Of a stretch of DNA of 64,000 nucleotides, positions 26,101 through 41,100 are shown piece after piece. The number at the start of each line of letters is the position of its first letter. Position 1 is the stretch's first letter. The stretch lies in the NCBI RefSeq assembly GCF_905163445.1, contig NC_053184.1, positions 17,050,001 through 17,114,000 on the forward strand, in the 5' to 3' direction. The translations under genes and the position numbers were made by a program. The notes below the pieces were generated by a model, which had not been told where the DNA came from, searched no databases, and saw nothing but the letters and a program-made list of their open reading frames with translations. Source of the DNA: Pararge aegeria (Eukaryota > Arthropoda > Insecta > Lepidoptera > Nymphalidae).

Positions 26101-29100
26101 TGAAATAAACATTGACCTTTAAAAATTGACGAAAATCTTAATTAAAAAAATCTAATTTTGTAATATCGTTGAATCATCTTTGAAGTCATTAAGAAATCCC
26201 CGTATCTTAAATGCGCACGTGTTGTTTAGGTATTTCTATAATCTAATTGCCTTTTAATGACTATAAAATGATACTTTATATTTAGTGCGAGGGCAAATCT
26301 TAGGCCGTAAATCCGTAGACTATAGCGAAGGTAATAAAGCGTTATATGGAAGCTTCTATGATTTGGTTGCTGGTTTGTTCCTTTAAGGGTTCCGAAAAAA
26401 TTGGAACCAAAATATGTTGTCTTTCTTTCTGTCCGTCCGTCTATCCATCTGTACGTTTGAGTTTAACCGCACTCAATCTTAGAGATTGCTTGAGGTGCTT
26501 ACTAAGTTTAAACATGAAATCAATCGGAGATGTGGTTTTAGAACTGCAATAAAAAGATAAAGGCTTTTCGTATGTCCGTACAAAAATCGACGGTTGTATC
26601 CCAAAACCTACAACAGACAAAAGTTTATCTAAATTCTTTCTTTATCTTCGGTTGAAAAGTTACCTAGGTCATAATTAATTAAAACACCTAGGTTAGCATG
26701 TTAGTGCCGTAAATCGGCACCTAGCTTTGGGTATGAATAAAATATTCGAACTCAATCTTTTTACTATGCACCCCGCTGTCCAATATAAGTCATGCAGCAA
26801 CGGAACAAAGAATACATATGATTTTTTAATACTGTACAATATTCAGGGTAATTTTCGAACGTAAGCAATGTTTTAATAAAGGATTTAGCGAGCAGTTAAA
26901 AATTATGTTTTATAACATAAAACATTATAGTTTTTACTACAATAAATCGATTAGGAAATTCCCATAAAAAGTCCTTATTTATATAAACGCAAGGTCACTC
27001 GCTCGGGGCATTCGAAACGTAAGTTCATTAAACCTTTATGAATACCTACATAGTGTTTAATATGAGACTTGTAGTGTTGCTCACACTTTATGTATTTGAT
27101 GTGGGAATCACAACAAAAAAATCATAAATTAAGAATTTATTGTAGATAACAAATCCTAACCACCTCTGAAAGCATTGCCAAGTTTTATAAGTAAAGTATT
27201 TATAGAAACCACAACGCACTCAGTATGTTTAAAGGAAAAATTAAACCAAATTATTTATCTTTATTTTGTTGAGAAGTAGATAAATTTTCGTTCTCTTATG
27301 ATAAAGAATAAAGAATTTGCATGGTAACAAATTAAAAAATTTGAAAGTGATTTGATGATAATTTTGTCCTTTTACAAAAAACCAAATTAATTCTCACATT
27401 TTGAAGATTAATAATTTTTTTTCAAAGTTTAGAAGTAAGTAACCTCAGTTTTACGTTTTTTAAATTTTTTAAAGAGCTTTCTTTACGGTTTTAAGAAAGT
27501 TGTATTCATTGAAACGCGCGTCTAATGCGCGGTAAAATATCGTAGTGCGCGGACATAGATCTCGCACAGGCTTCGTGAGAGATCTAATCTAAATTGTCAG
27601 ATGGATACAATAACGGGATTATATCCTTCGGTACATCAGTGGGACGCACTTAACCGTGAACGATAAACCCATGCATGCGGGATTATTGCAAGGAATTGAA
27701 ACTAAAGTACTTAATTGAGCTATGTTCTCGGGATATATGGGCTGCTTTGGGCTGCATAGCAGCTGAGAAATGGAGTAGGAATACTGAACAATTAAACAAT
27801 TTCAATCGCAAGACCGATAAGTGGCGGTATAACCACTTCAATTTGGCTAGACTGAGTAAATGTCACAGACCGGTGTCGGGCAGCAGCGACGCCGGTGCGA
27901 TAAGTCTAGCCCTGCAATGACCAACCCGCCTGCCCAGCTTGGTCACTATCGGTCAAATCTTTGTGAGATGGAGAAAAGGAAGCCACAGCCCCTAGTCCTC
28001 GACAGCCCCGCTATTCCTGGCTCTGGCAGCGGTTATGGTATCAGCGGGGCAGGGGTGTCAAGAATCTCCGGACGGATGACATCAGGCGAGTCGCTGGGAG
28101 CCGCTGGAGGCAAGCGGTCCAGGACCGTGTATTGTGGAACTCCCTACAAAAGACCTATGTCCAGCAGTGGACGTCGATTGGTTGACATGATGATGATGAA
28201 TCGCAAGACGTGCCGCTAAGCGATCCAGAGTCCCGGTACGATGACGCGTAGAAACCGATCAGGGGCATGGGTATAATTTAGCTGCCACATTCCTAACAGG
28301 GTAGCCCGCTACCATCAGATGAGATTGCAGTCAAGGGCTTACGTATAGTTAGCATGTTCAACGAATCAATTCCTGGCTGGGGTCCTGTATTGTTAGCAAG
28401 CTCTCTTAGCAAAATATCGTCAAGTCCAGCTTGGCTGTGAACCCTTGCTAGTAGTTAAAGCTTTTTTTACTAGCTGTAATAACTAGAAATACCTTTTTAG
28501 TACTAGTTTGGTAAGATAGGTCTCGAAAGTATTTAATTTGTTTGGTTTTTTGTTACTTATGTTCTTGACGGTTTGATTTTCTACATATACAGTTTGCATT
28601 ATATGTTACTTTGTAACCTGGAACAATACTGGGTATCGTACTGTAGGATTTAAAATTTAAAGATACGTAATTTTTAGTTACACAAAATGTTGTACGACTT
28701 TACATACATAGCAATATTAATATGAAATACATATGATATTTTCGGTGAAAGAATATAACTAAAATTAAGTCTCAACAATGCATTTTTACCGCACCTTACA
28801 GTAACCGCAAAACCGCAACAGTTAACACGCGGCGATTTAAAGCAACCGATAATTTAATAGGATGCAATAGAATATAATTTATTGCGCAGTTTTGTATTAT
28901 GAAAGTTGTGGTTTGCGGTGGCGAGAAAAAACGACAGTTAGTTCCTTGAATCACAAAAAACGCTTGCGGTTATTCAGTAGTGCGAGCAATAAATATATGA
29001 GTTATCAATAAAGCATGACAGATGAATCGTATATTTTATGTAAACACTCGATAACTCAAGACCAACGGGAGGTAATAATTTTATGTTAACATTGTTTATT

Positions 29101-32100
29101 TATTATAAGCATCGTTGTATATTGTGGTGAATTACGTGTATCGCCTTTTTTTTTTTTATTGTTATAACTGACGGATCAAGCAGATGGTCCACCTGATAGT
29201 AAGTGTAAAACCTTCGCCCATAAATAGAGTAACACTTCGCAGGGCAGGCGAGGAACACGTTTTTTTTTTTTTTTTTTTTTTTTTAAAGTATATAGACAAG
29301 TGCTTGACTGCAATCACACCTGATGGTAAATGATGATGCAGCCTAAGATGAAGCGCGCTTGCCTAGAAGATGCCTATTCACTCTTGATTTGAAGGTACCC
29401 AGATTATAGGTATCAGGGAAGACGGAAGATGGGAGGGCATTCCAGGCCTTTGCGGTGCGGATCAGAAAGGAAGAAGCAAAACGCTTCGTACGTGTTGATG
29501 GTATTTCAACCACGTAACGGTGCAGATTCTTTCGGTGCCTCGCAGTTCGATGGTAGAAAGGAGATGGTTTGACCAAATCGAATAGCTCCTGAGCACACTC
29601 TCCGAAATGTATCTTGTAGAAAACAGCCAGACAAGCAACCTTGCGCCGGTGTTCAAGGCTTTGAAGTCTACTGACTACAAGGTCGTTGCCAATGAGTCTC
29701 CTAGCACGACGATCCACCGAATCCAAAGCATCGAGCTGGTACTTGGCAGAGCCATCCCATAAATGGCTGCAGTACTCCATGCACGACCGAACCTGAGCTT
29801 GGTACAGGGTTAGAAGCTGTTCTGGCGTGAAGTAGCGCTTAACTTTGTTGAGGATGCCAAGTTTTTTGCCAGCAGTTTTAGCTTTGGACTCGATGCATTG
29901 TCCAAAGTTTAGATTGGACGAAATGCTGATACCTAGGAGCTCAATACTATTCGTGATTGGCACAGATACATTTCGGAAAGTCGGAGTTAGGGGGAACGGA
30001 CTCCGTTTGGCGGAAAACAAACACGCTTGGATTTTGGAAGCATTAAACTGTACCAGATTAGTGTCACCCCAATCGGACACCTCGCTTAAGGCCAGATTAA
30101 CGCGTTCCACCAAGGCCTCTCTGAGCACAAGAGTTTCTTCTCCACTAGCTCGTGGACTGGACATGTATCTAACCGTCACAGTGCTGTCATCTGCATACCC
30201 AAAGATGCCGGGTTTTAACAGATCATTTATATGCAGCAGGAAGAGCGTAGCGGAAAGAACCGATCCCTGAGGGACACCAGCGTTGATGGCCATTAGGTCA
30301 GACGAGGACCCATCGACGACAACCCGAAAAAATCGTCCACTCAAGAAATCAGCGATCCAGTTGCAAAAACTAATGGGTAACCCGTAGGCTGGAAGCTTGT
30401 GCAGAAGACTTTCATGCCAGACACGGTCAAAAGCTTTCGATACATCGAGTGAAACGGCGAGCGCTTCACCGTGCTTATCCATGGCTTCACCCCAGATGTG
30501 CGTGGCATACACTAAAAGATCCCCTGTTGACCGATTTCGTCGAAAACCGTACTGACGGTCTGACAGGAGTTCGTTGTTTTCTAGGTATGCCAGAAGTCTG
30601 TTATTAAGTACACGCTCCAGACTTTTACATAATAAAGAGGTGATAGCAATTGGTCTGTAGTTAGATGGGCCGGCACGGCTACCCTTTTTTGGAACAGGTT
30701 GCACGTTGGCAATCTTCCAAGCTTTCGGGACCTGAGTGGTTTTAAGGGAGAGGCGGTATAAACGTGTTAGAATAGGAGACAATTCGGGAGCACAGGTTTT
30801 AAGAACCACTGCTGGAATACCGTCTGGACCACTGGCTTTATTCACATCCAGATTGCGGAGCACTTTTAAAACCTCACACTGTCGAATGCGTATCTCTGGC
30901 ATGACAGAGTCACAAAAAGGTATGGTTGGTGGTGAGGCACTTCCTGAATCTAGCTGTGAATTAGCTGCAAACAGAGATCCTAAGAGGTTAGCTTTATCTG
31001 TTGCAGTAAAAGCCAGAGACCCGTCAGGTTTCAAAAGGGGTGGCAGCGAAGGACGGCAAAAATTCGTTTCGATGGACTTCGAAAGGGACCAAAAAGCTTT
31101 ACTACCACGTGGATAAGAAGCTAATTTTGCCCCGATACGTATGGTGCGACTAAAACGAGCTCTTTTTAGTACCTTCTTGTAGGACTTGGCGGCTGAGTTA
31201 AAAGCTCTCTTCTTGGCGGTGATATCCGGAGCTTTTTTTGAACGGGCTTCAGCCCACGCTGCAAACGCTGTATCTTTATGCGCCTCGGCTTGGGCACACT
31301 CAGCGTTATACCACCGTGGAACCCTGCCATCGAGTGATACGTCAGCGAATGGAATAAAGTATTCCATGGCTTGCATTATGACCTCCGATAAAGCTTTTTC
31401 ACTGCTCGACGGATCATTAGACGAGAAGCATACTTGCCGCCAAGGAAAAGATGCAAAAAAATGCCGCATCTCGTCCCAATCTGCTGACTTGTATCGCCAC
31501 ACCCGTCTGATTCCAGTAGAACCGGAGTCCAGGGGGTGATAGTTTGACACTGACCTAACCAAACAGTGATCAGAAGTGCCCAAGGGAGCTCTAACTGATA
31601 CTGAAAAACGGTCTGGGTCGGTAGTCAGCAGAAGGTCTAGGCAATTAGGTGTGTGGCCGTCGATATCAGGTACCCGTGTTGCCTCTTGGACTAGCTGAGA
31701 GAGATCTAGCGATAAGGCAAATTTAAGCGCCTCTCTCCCGGCGTGGTCGGTGTTCTGGTATGGGAATAGCCAGTCCTGGTGGTGAGCGTTAAAGTCACCC
31801 AGAAAAACCATTTGGGCAGTCGGATACCGACGCTGTACGGTGTCAGCCGTTTCACTGAGATACTGAAACATCCGCGTCGTCTCCTGGTCACCACTATGTG
31901 AGCGATAAGTACAGGCGTAAACAATCTGATCCGTACCTGTATCCAATAGACACCACATGATTGAGAAGTTGGGTACCTCCAAGTTACGGAGACGCCGGCA
32001 ACAGACGTCATTACGTGCGAACATACAGACCCCGGCACGAGGTTTAAAATTATGCTCAAGTGAATACCCTGGGTACTGAAGATACGCTACATCTGTTGGA

Positions 32101-35100
32101 ACCCCAATTTGTGTCTCCGTAAGAAAAAGTAAATGCGGCCTCTCAGTCTCCAGATGATGGTGGACTGCACAGAGATTAGAGTGTATTCCTCTTATATTTG
32201 AGAAATGCACTTTTAAGGAGAGGAGGTGCAACCGCTGTGTATACTTACTTTTCTTCATTTTGCGTGTCATTTGATGTAAAGGGTGAATAGGAAAAGGGAT
32301 GGCAGTTGTACGAGGCGCGACGTTTGTAGACTCCTCAATCCACGAAGATACCACACTAAAAGGAAGACTCGACTGGAGACTGCGGGGACGCCCGAACCCC
32401 CCTGGGAATCACCATCGGGCCCTCTCTCTGGTCGTCAACCAGCACGATGGAAGCCATCCCAGGATTTTTCGCTAGTTGGCGGGGCAGCCTTTCATAGGTG
32501 ACGAACCTATTAGTTGGGCCCCCTACTACCTGCGGTCGGCCAGCGGTGCACCGTGCTTCGGATCCCGCTAGCCTCCAAATCGAGGCGTCCAGTGTAGTTA
32601 CCCCGTGGATCGGATCCTGTCATTAAACGCAACGCAACTGTACATACCCATCCCCTTTAGATAAGCTACTACGAGCATCGTTCCGGAACACGACAAATCG
32701 CATCAGTCAACTGACACAATCAGTCATTTTGCGGCGCGGTTTTGCTCGCAGGGTGGTAATTCTAGCCACGGCCGAAGCCTACCACCTAAGAAAATGATAC
32801 TCGTTTAGCACCACCCAGGGGCCATGTGTAGGGTAACAAGGGTTAAAACCTAATTTCGGTAATTCCTACGGACGCGAGTACCAACGACCCCCAAACGTCC
32901 ACACGTCTTGCAACGTGCCGTCATGTGTCCACAACCTGAGGCGTAGGTGTTAAGCCTCATGTGCCTGAAACCACACCGTCATCAAGGTCCTTTTAGACCG
33001 GCAGGGTGGTTACGTATCTGGCCCTTTCAGACCGGCAGGGTGGTTACGTATCTGGCCCTTTCAGACCGGCAGGGTGGTTACGTATCTGGCCCTTTCAGAC
33101 CGGCAGGGTGGTTACGTATCTGGCCCTCTCAGACTGGCAGGGTAGTTACGTATCTGGCCCTTTCAGACCGGCAGGGTGGTTACGTATCTGGCCCTTTCAG
33201 ACCGGCAGGGTGGTTACGTATCTGGCCCTTTCAGACCGGCAGGGTGGTTAAGTATCTGGCGACAGGCTTCCGACAGGCGTTAATCTTGCTATCGCCGCTG
33301 TCAAACGTCACTTTTCCATACAATAAATAAACAAAAGTGACTTCGGGGTGGTCAATAACAAAAAATTGCATATAATACAGGTCGTTCGAAAAGAGTAGTC
33401 TGCAAACATTTTGTACAAATAGAAGCCAGACTTAGGAACCAAAGGAGATATTGTGTCATATACCGCGTTCTTAGAACCAACACACAAGAACTCATCAAAC
33501 CTTTTTATTTTTGGCCCACTGCAAGTTAATTAGCCATCTTTAATTAGTTAGCTGTAATGCAATTATACCTGTAAGTACATAAAAATGCAGGCTAAGGTCA
33601 GGTTCGATGCAGGATATCATCGGTCAACTTACGCACTTATAATGTTATCAAGTTCTGACCGCACTTTTGCAGATTTTTTCATACAAAAGTTTGTATGAAT
33701 TTAGATTTCTTGCAGCAATAAGACCATCTTTGCATGCCTATTTTTTTTGCTACGTTCCGTTTTGCGTGCAATAAAATGTTCTTCATCATCTTCACTTGAA
33801 ACTTCTATTCATTCTCAAGTTAGTTTTTAATGAACACTTTTTTTTCTAGACTGTTCCCGATGTTTCTAAGTTTAATGCTGTTTTGCACCTACATCCTTCC
33901 TGACGTCAATAATGGCCCCCAGTGGAACTTAGTGGTGGAGGAGCACAGTCGAGTCTGTGAAAAGAACATGTGGAAGAGTTTCCTATTCATACACAATTAC
34001 TTCGGCTTTGAGGAGATGGTGAGTTTTTCAACCTAATATGATCTATACCTACTACCTTTATTTTCTTTTTTTAACTCCAAAGTTAGCCCATGAATACTAT
34101 CGCGGGAGGTTGACAAAAACTTTTTTTCCCGGAACTTATCGATGGACTTGTCGATAACCCCTCTTAACAGTTATAAAGCTTGATTAGATTTTAGATCTAC
34201 AATCTAAAGTTTATTTAAAAAGAAAATGGAATTTTGTTTCGCACTAAAAACATTTAGACCGTATTCCTATTACATTTTTACCTTCATATAATTAATATTA
34301 AAATAAACACATTTTTACTATATTTGAAGGTAGAATAACCTGTTTTTAAAAAAAACAACATGTTAGATCTATGAACGCTTACACCTAACGGTGATGGTGA
34401 TAACTGCATTCGTTAACTTAAAACTAAAACTAGGAGGGTTCCAAACGCGCACTGGTCTAAGAAGACCCGACATCAAATTTAGACGAAAAAAACTTAGCCG
34501 GGACAACATAACATACATTTTAACGGTACCCATCAATAAAATACTCATAATTTGACTAGTAATTGCATTGCTGAACGATTATGTCGCCAAGATTTTCAGC
34601 GAATTTCAAACGTAATGCATACAGCTTGGTTAAGTTTATAAGCGATTTAAAGAATTATATTTTTAGGAGTCACTTTTACGCTGACCTTCCGAAAATCTAG
34701 CGAATTGAATTCACCAAGTACAAGAATGCTATTTATTATCTAACAATACACTTCATTGAACAATACCTACTCATTGAGTAGTAATTATTGAAATAGTTCC
34801 CATGGCGTTATATAACTAATGCCGCGTTGCATGTATGTCACCCAGATATTAAACACTAGAAAATACTTGTGAGTTTGCCCACTTGGAAACGGTTTAAGAG
34901 ACTCACAGAGTTTATTAAAAGTTATAATAGTATACTCGGCACAGCTCGGAGTACCGATGGACGTTAGGAAATCAAAGTGCTGGAATGGCGACCGTCTTCG
35001 CCGGCGAAGACTCTGTGTTTGTTGCGTGTGTGTACTCTGAACATTCATTTTTGGAAGTTGTATATATAGGCATTCTTTGTGAACACTTCGCTAGCGCGAT

Positions 35101-38100
35101 GCAGGATTTTTGTGGCGCCATCTAGTTCTGTAATGTGGCGACCGCTTCGACTATATATAACTATATAGTATGCAGGACCTTGGAATTTAGAAACGAAAAT
35201 ATTGCCGTTTTAGGCAAATTGTATGCTTTGTTATAACAAATTACCGAAATAATTCTCTGAGATGTCTCTCAATAAATTCAAAATTTATATAAAACGTAAG
35301 CTTATAGAAATATTGGCTGTGAATTGCTCTCTTTCATAGCTAAATATTAATTGACTGTGATGATGGTGATAACAAAAAAGAATAACCCGACTAAGTTTGT
35401 TGTTAGCGCGTTAGAAGGCGCGAGTTTGGATAGCTTTAAGGTAATGAACGTAGTTATCACCATCACCTCACAATTCTAAACATCAGAATGCTTCATAAGT
35501 GCCTGTGATAGGCGTACGTGAATAAAGATTTTTAAATCTGAATATAATTTGATATGATACGATTCCCCAGGTTATTTTGGACCAAAAGCCAAAAGCTTAA
35601 ACAATGTGTTCAAACACATTTTTATAAATCGTGATTGCTTTAAAATTGATGAAATTCTTAAAGACAAGGCTGCTTGGAAGCAGGCTTCGCTCTCATCTCT
35701 CAAAAGATAGAAAATTTAAAACATTGTAAACTATAAAATTATGTTGAAAAAGAGCAATCTGCTGAGTTTCCTGCCGGCTCTTCTCGGTGGAATCTGCCTT
35801 CCGAACCGGTGGTAGTCACTACAAGCAGACTGACTTGACGTTTCAAAAGTGCTTATAAACTGGGCCTTCATGAATAAAGAATTTTTGGATCTGATAAACA
35901 GTTGTGCATCAGACATGACCGTTGAATCTTGTTATATATACATATTTTTTGTAATGAAGATATGCTACTATGCGAAGTGCACGTTTTTGCTGAACTCGCA
36001 CTTTGGAGATCATTGTGTTCAAGTCAGTGCGCCCCAATTACTGATATGAGATGAATGAATGTAGGTTAAGTGATACGGTAAGATATCTCGGTAATTAATG
36101 CATCATCTAACCTGCCACAGTTCAAATTCTCTTTCTTCTATATTTTTATTCTTGAAAGACTACGATAATCTTGAATGATAGAGAGGAAAGTATGCTATCA
36201 CCTCATCTTCATCATCATCAATATCACTTCAATCGATTGACGTCGACGTTTGTAGGGTGTTCCAAAGCCACGGTCCGGGGCCGCTTAATGTCGGCTACGA
36301 GAAACTCGTTTAATGTCCTCTGTCAACCACGTTGGACCGACCAACGCTACGAGTGCCTGTACACGGTCGCCATTCCATATAATAGATCTTTTGGTCCCAA
36401 CGTCCATCGGTTCTCTGAGCTATGTGCCCGGCCCATTGCCAGTAGCTAGAATGAAGAATATAGTCGAGTCGTAGTTCTGAATCAAGGCTGTGGGTTCGAG
36501 TCCCACAACTGAATCGGTTTTCAGTGTCTGGGTGCTTATTTGCATATTATAAGTATGTATGTTATCTGTCATCTTAGTACCCATAACACTATCTACGCTT
36601 ACTTTGGGGCTAGATGGCGGTGTGTGTATTCGAAATTCTAACCACTGGGCTATCACCGCTTCACTATAATAATAAATTCTATCGGCTAATCCAAAGCAAG
36701 GTCCATCGAATGCATTAGTGTGGTTGTAATCAGGTACCAGGCTCCCATGAATATTAAAGATAATACGATTTTGTATTATAATTCCCTAAGCAAGGGATCA
36801 AAATAATATTTAGTAAATACCGCATCGTCAGGGAGCAAATCTCAACAAAAGGTATCGGGTGCGCCTCCCACAAGGGTATTTTACTGGGTCAAGCTAACCT
36901 AACCCCTTAACCCTAAATATTTCATTTCACATTATTTTCGGAGATTATTTATCGTCTACTCGGGAAAACTCTCAGTGTAATCTATACTCCATAGCGGTCT
37001 CTATATTAAAGGCATATCAATGACGTAAATTAGTATCTAGGTTTTTTTTTAAATTTAATTTATCAGCGATATGACTATATACAGGCCTTTTTCTCTCATA
37101 AGAGATAATGTTATAGTGCGTAGAACTACTATCTATGACGCGGTATTACAATATTGTTTCAACACTGATCCAATGAGTCTTGGTGGGCTGATGGTCAGTG
37201 GCGAGCACTTCATACACGCACAAAAGCACTGCCTACCCAAATTATTTTATATAGCTTATATTAGAGAGAAATTGTATGCAATGTATCTGCTTTATGCGTA
37301 CCCTTGACTCGTTGACGTTGACTTTAACTCTGACTATAAGCGGTATCTTGCGACTTCGTCCGAGTATAAGTCAACCTTAAAAGATAGACGTATGCTGTCT
37401 ACGTAGTTTTTTAAAACTTTGAAAGGGGAATAACTTTGTCATACATGATTTTATCGATAATTTAACCGTTTACGCAGCGGAAGCTCTCAAAAGAAAAAAA
37501 AACTCCGATTTGTAACATTCAGGATTAGTGCTATGCTTCTATTGATCTTAGCGTGATTATATATAGCCTGAAGGCTTCCTCGATAAATAGGCTATCGAAC
37601 ACTGAAATAACTTTTAAAATCGAACCCGTAGTTCCTGAGAACATCGCTTTCAAAACAAACAAACTCTTCCGCTACAACATATCTTCAGGCAACATCAGGT
37701 GATTTTTCTAATCTAATATTATGTGATGTTGCCTTAAGGTGTGCATAGGTCTTTCCTCACATAAAGATAGCCTGACTTTTGAGTTGATGATGATTATTTA
37801 TAAAAAGCATGACTAGTATAAAACGTAAAAGTGTCCCCTTTTTTATTTAAATTTCTATTAAACGTCGCTTGGTTAGGGTGAGAAGGAAGGAAAACCAACA
37901 AACAAATAGACAAACGCACTTTCACTTTTAAAATATTTGTAAGGATTATATAATAATTATCGTGCGTTTGAAATGCAGTTAGCTGGTAATTTTTACTTGA
38001 AGGGAACACAATTCGTTCCTTGATTTGACCAGTAGTGAAATCAATAGTTTTTATTTTATTGTTTACCCGTAAATGTTTTTTCATATGGTGTGGTCACGCA

Positions 38101-41100
38101 TAGGCGGGACTTACAGCAATTATAGGACAACAATTTGTCACACCCGAACACTAATTCCTACTTACTATAATAATACTATCCTAAATCAATCGACATTAAT
38201 GTATTTTTATATCTTATTTGCATTAATATGTGATATATATTTATTTATTGCACCACCAATCTCTTTTCTACGTTTTTTTATGTAGGGATAAGGCCACCAA
38301 ATTGTACTCTCTTGCTCTAAGTTTATATCTCTGTATATACTTTTTTCTTTGGTGTACAATAAGTGTATTCATTCATTCATTAAACGTCAAAAAATGTGCT
38401 TTAACTTCTCAGTGCTTAACCCACACACACCAAATCGGCATGGACATGCAACTCTACGTGGCCACGCTGCCTCTCATGTTAGTGCTGTGGAAGTTCAGGA
38501 CCCTGGGATTAACCCTGATACTGGGCGTCGCCACAGCGTCTACTATTCTCAGATACCTCGCGATCCAGTGGTACGACATCAGCATGTTCGTGTATTATGG
38601 AATTTCGTAAGTATTCAATTGCAACGCATTTTTTATCTTCTCCTCGATTTCAGAGATTGTCTGTCAAAAATGATAGCACGTGGATGACCAAATTTTGTTT
38701 TTATCAGTTTTGCATTGCCTGAAAAAACGAATAAAACTAAGTTTTCCAAAAATGAAACCTAGAACAATATAGCGCCCCGTAACCCCTGCACACTAAATTT
38801 CAGGATAATTGTTGGAGCCGTTTCTGAGATTCAGATAAATATATGTTGATACATATATACAAGAATTACTAGTTTAAAGGTATTAGATAGATAGGTATTT
38901 TTGCAGTTAGGCCCAAAGGAAACAATCCATATTCGAGTGGTAATTTTGCTTAAGTCGATAAATACAATTTTATGACGCAATTACTCTACACCACGTACTT
39001 AGTGTTTGTATTCTCCTCTTTATGAAAACTTCATGAGACATTAACTTCAAAAATTACCTTTATAATATGAGAACCGACCAAAATCAGTTCTGTAAACAGG
39101 ACCATTATAAAGCTTTAATAAATAAATGGTAACATCACAGATGCTACAACAAATATTGTCTCACGTGTCGCTGGTCTCTGCCAACATGTCCGGCAAATAT
39201 CATATAATTAATTCACTAAATCCTAAATCACAACATACTATACAAACAATGTAATCGGTCGGAATGTTCAGTCCGTAAAAATAATACACAAATCAAAATA
39301 ATTCCTATTTGTTTTGTTTTATAAAACGATAATAAAGAGAATAAAGCGAGCGTCACTTCGTCTTTGTTTCTGCGTGCTTGGCGGCGTATAAGTTTGCGTC
39401 CTGCGTGCAAACAACCACGAGACATTCTCTAACCCGTTCTTCTTATGTTCTGTTTTTAAATTTGTTATGATTGATGCAAACACTCGTGAATACACAGAGC
39501 AACACTTCCCAGGACATGCAATGAACTCTTCCTGCTACCCTGTTTACATCAATTTAATGTATTGAGCCTCATGGGCCCGTAATTACACCGGCAACCACGC
39601 CCTTCAAACCGGAAGACAGCAATACTGCTTCGCGTCAGAAATAGTGGTAAAACTTCCCCGGACGAGATCTGTCACTGAAACTTTAGTACTACTCTTGCTC
39701 GAATGTACGCTTCTTGTGATTGGTCTATCGCTGGGGGGCAACCTTTCACACCGCTTATGACGCAAGTTTGACGCCGCTATTTAGCGCTCGCTTTATCCTC
39801 TTTGTTATCATTTTATCAAACAAAACAAAGTAAGCTTAACATTCTAAAAACAATAGATACGTTCAAAAACGACTACAGTTGAGATCTATCGAGCTTTAAC
39901 TTTTCAGAGTTATGCGAATTACAGGTGAAGGTAAATATAGTGTGAGAACCTGCATGCCGGGAAGCTCTTCATAACGTTTTCAAAAGCGTGGGAATTCTAC
40001 CAAACCGCACTAGGCCAGCGTAGTGGACAACGGAACGGAATAATTGACTTTTTGATCCCTGTAGGTGGACCCGGTAAAGGGTGTATAATGGTGAATCTTT
40101 GATTTGGAATTTATAGACGTATCATGCTAAGTCTAGAAGAATCTTTTTACTAAAAAGAAACAAATGAATCAGAATAATAAACGTTATATTATTATATATC
40201 TATATGTAGGTATATATGCAAATATATATGTTCATTTATATGCACCACCTCTCTCTTCTTGAGCTGTGTTTAACGCCTTTGGTTGCCTGGAAGAGATCGC
40301 TATGTAGCGATAAGGCCGCCATATTGTATACTTTCTGTTAAATTTTTATTTATAATTTTACTGTGTTTTTATTTGGTTTAAAATAAAAGTGTATTCATTC
40401 ATTCATTCAATCATAATACTAGCGAACCCCAGCGCCATCTGTCGGGCTGATTTGTGACCTAAACCATCCAGGGTGCCACCCAAACGCACAAAAAAAAATC
40501 ATGCAAATCGGTCCAGCTTTTTAGGAAGAGTTCAGAGACATACACACGTACAGTTAAATTATATATATAAAGATTTATCCCATAAATAGTTTGCTTGTTT
40601 TTAAATATAAAATTATGACGAATAAACGCTTTCATTGCTAGTGGTTTCTTACTGATCAACTTTTCTGCCGCCATCGCAGACGCAGTGTAGACGCCTTCTG
40701 TGTGTCCTGCACCACAGAATTAAGAATATAGATACGTGTATACGGACACGACTAACATTGAAGAACCAAAAACCAATCCACTTAGTAGTACTTCTCGAAC
40801 AGGCAGTTAGTCACTTCATTTTATCAGTAGACAGTATTATTTTAACCTCTAATGTTCTAAACGTTTACCATGAAATGGGGAAAATTAAAAAAAAAGTTTG
40901 AGAGCTAGCAACTTTCCACGGGTGTGAAGTGAGATGTGCGCGGGGCGTTTTTACTGTTTTTGTACAAAATGCACTGCATGTAATAATGTTATAATGGCTG
41001 AATGAATGTTCTATATGTTCTTAATTCTGTGGTTTTCACTTAACTCTATACTCATTTCCGTTTTGCGGGTATTTACGCCCTCAAAAATATCGAACTCTGT

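Larger units (their letters stand above)
25380..33849 (+). other. Intron 4 of the NRF-6-like gene (8.5 kb)
   Basis: Holds the intact antisense LINE and element E. The stretch 25500-27600 has no named feature; 26370-26460 carries a TE-like stretch (ctttctgtccgtccgtctat). Confidence 0.75.
34019..38412 (+). other. Intron 5 of the NRF-6-like gene
   Basis: Holds RTE, element H, SINE-A, hAT MITE and LINE-tail fragments listed separately. 37310-38280 shows nothing I can name. Confidence 0.75.

Noticed and set aside
29845..31539. Plus-strand frames of 117-141 codons
   Set aside because: They lie antisense to the intact LINE ORF and have no family motif.
32996..33262. 34-bp array as 5' promoter monomers of the adjacent LINE
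   Set aside because: Sequence on both sides of the array matches element E, and a SINE-B-like fragment lies between it and the LINE.
32947..33330. Repetitive open frames of 127 and 81 codons with a regular peptide repeat
   Set aside because: They are the 34-bp minisatellite read in different frames. The period is not a multiple of three and there is no gene context.
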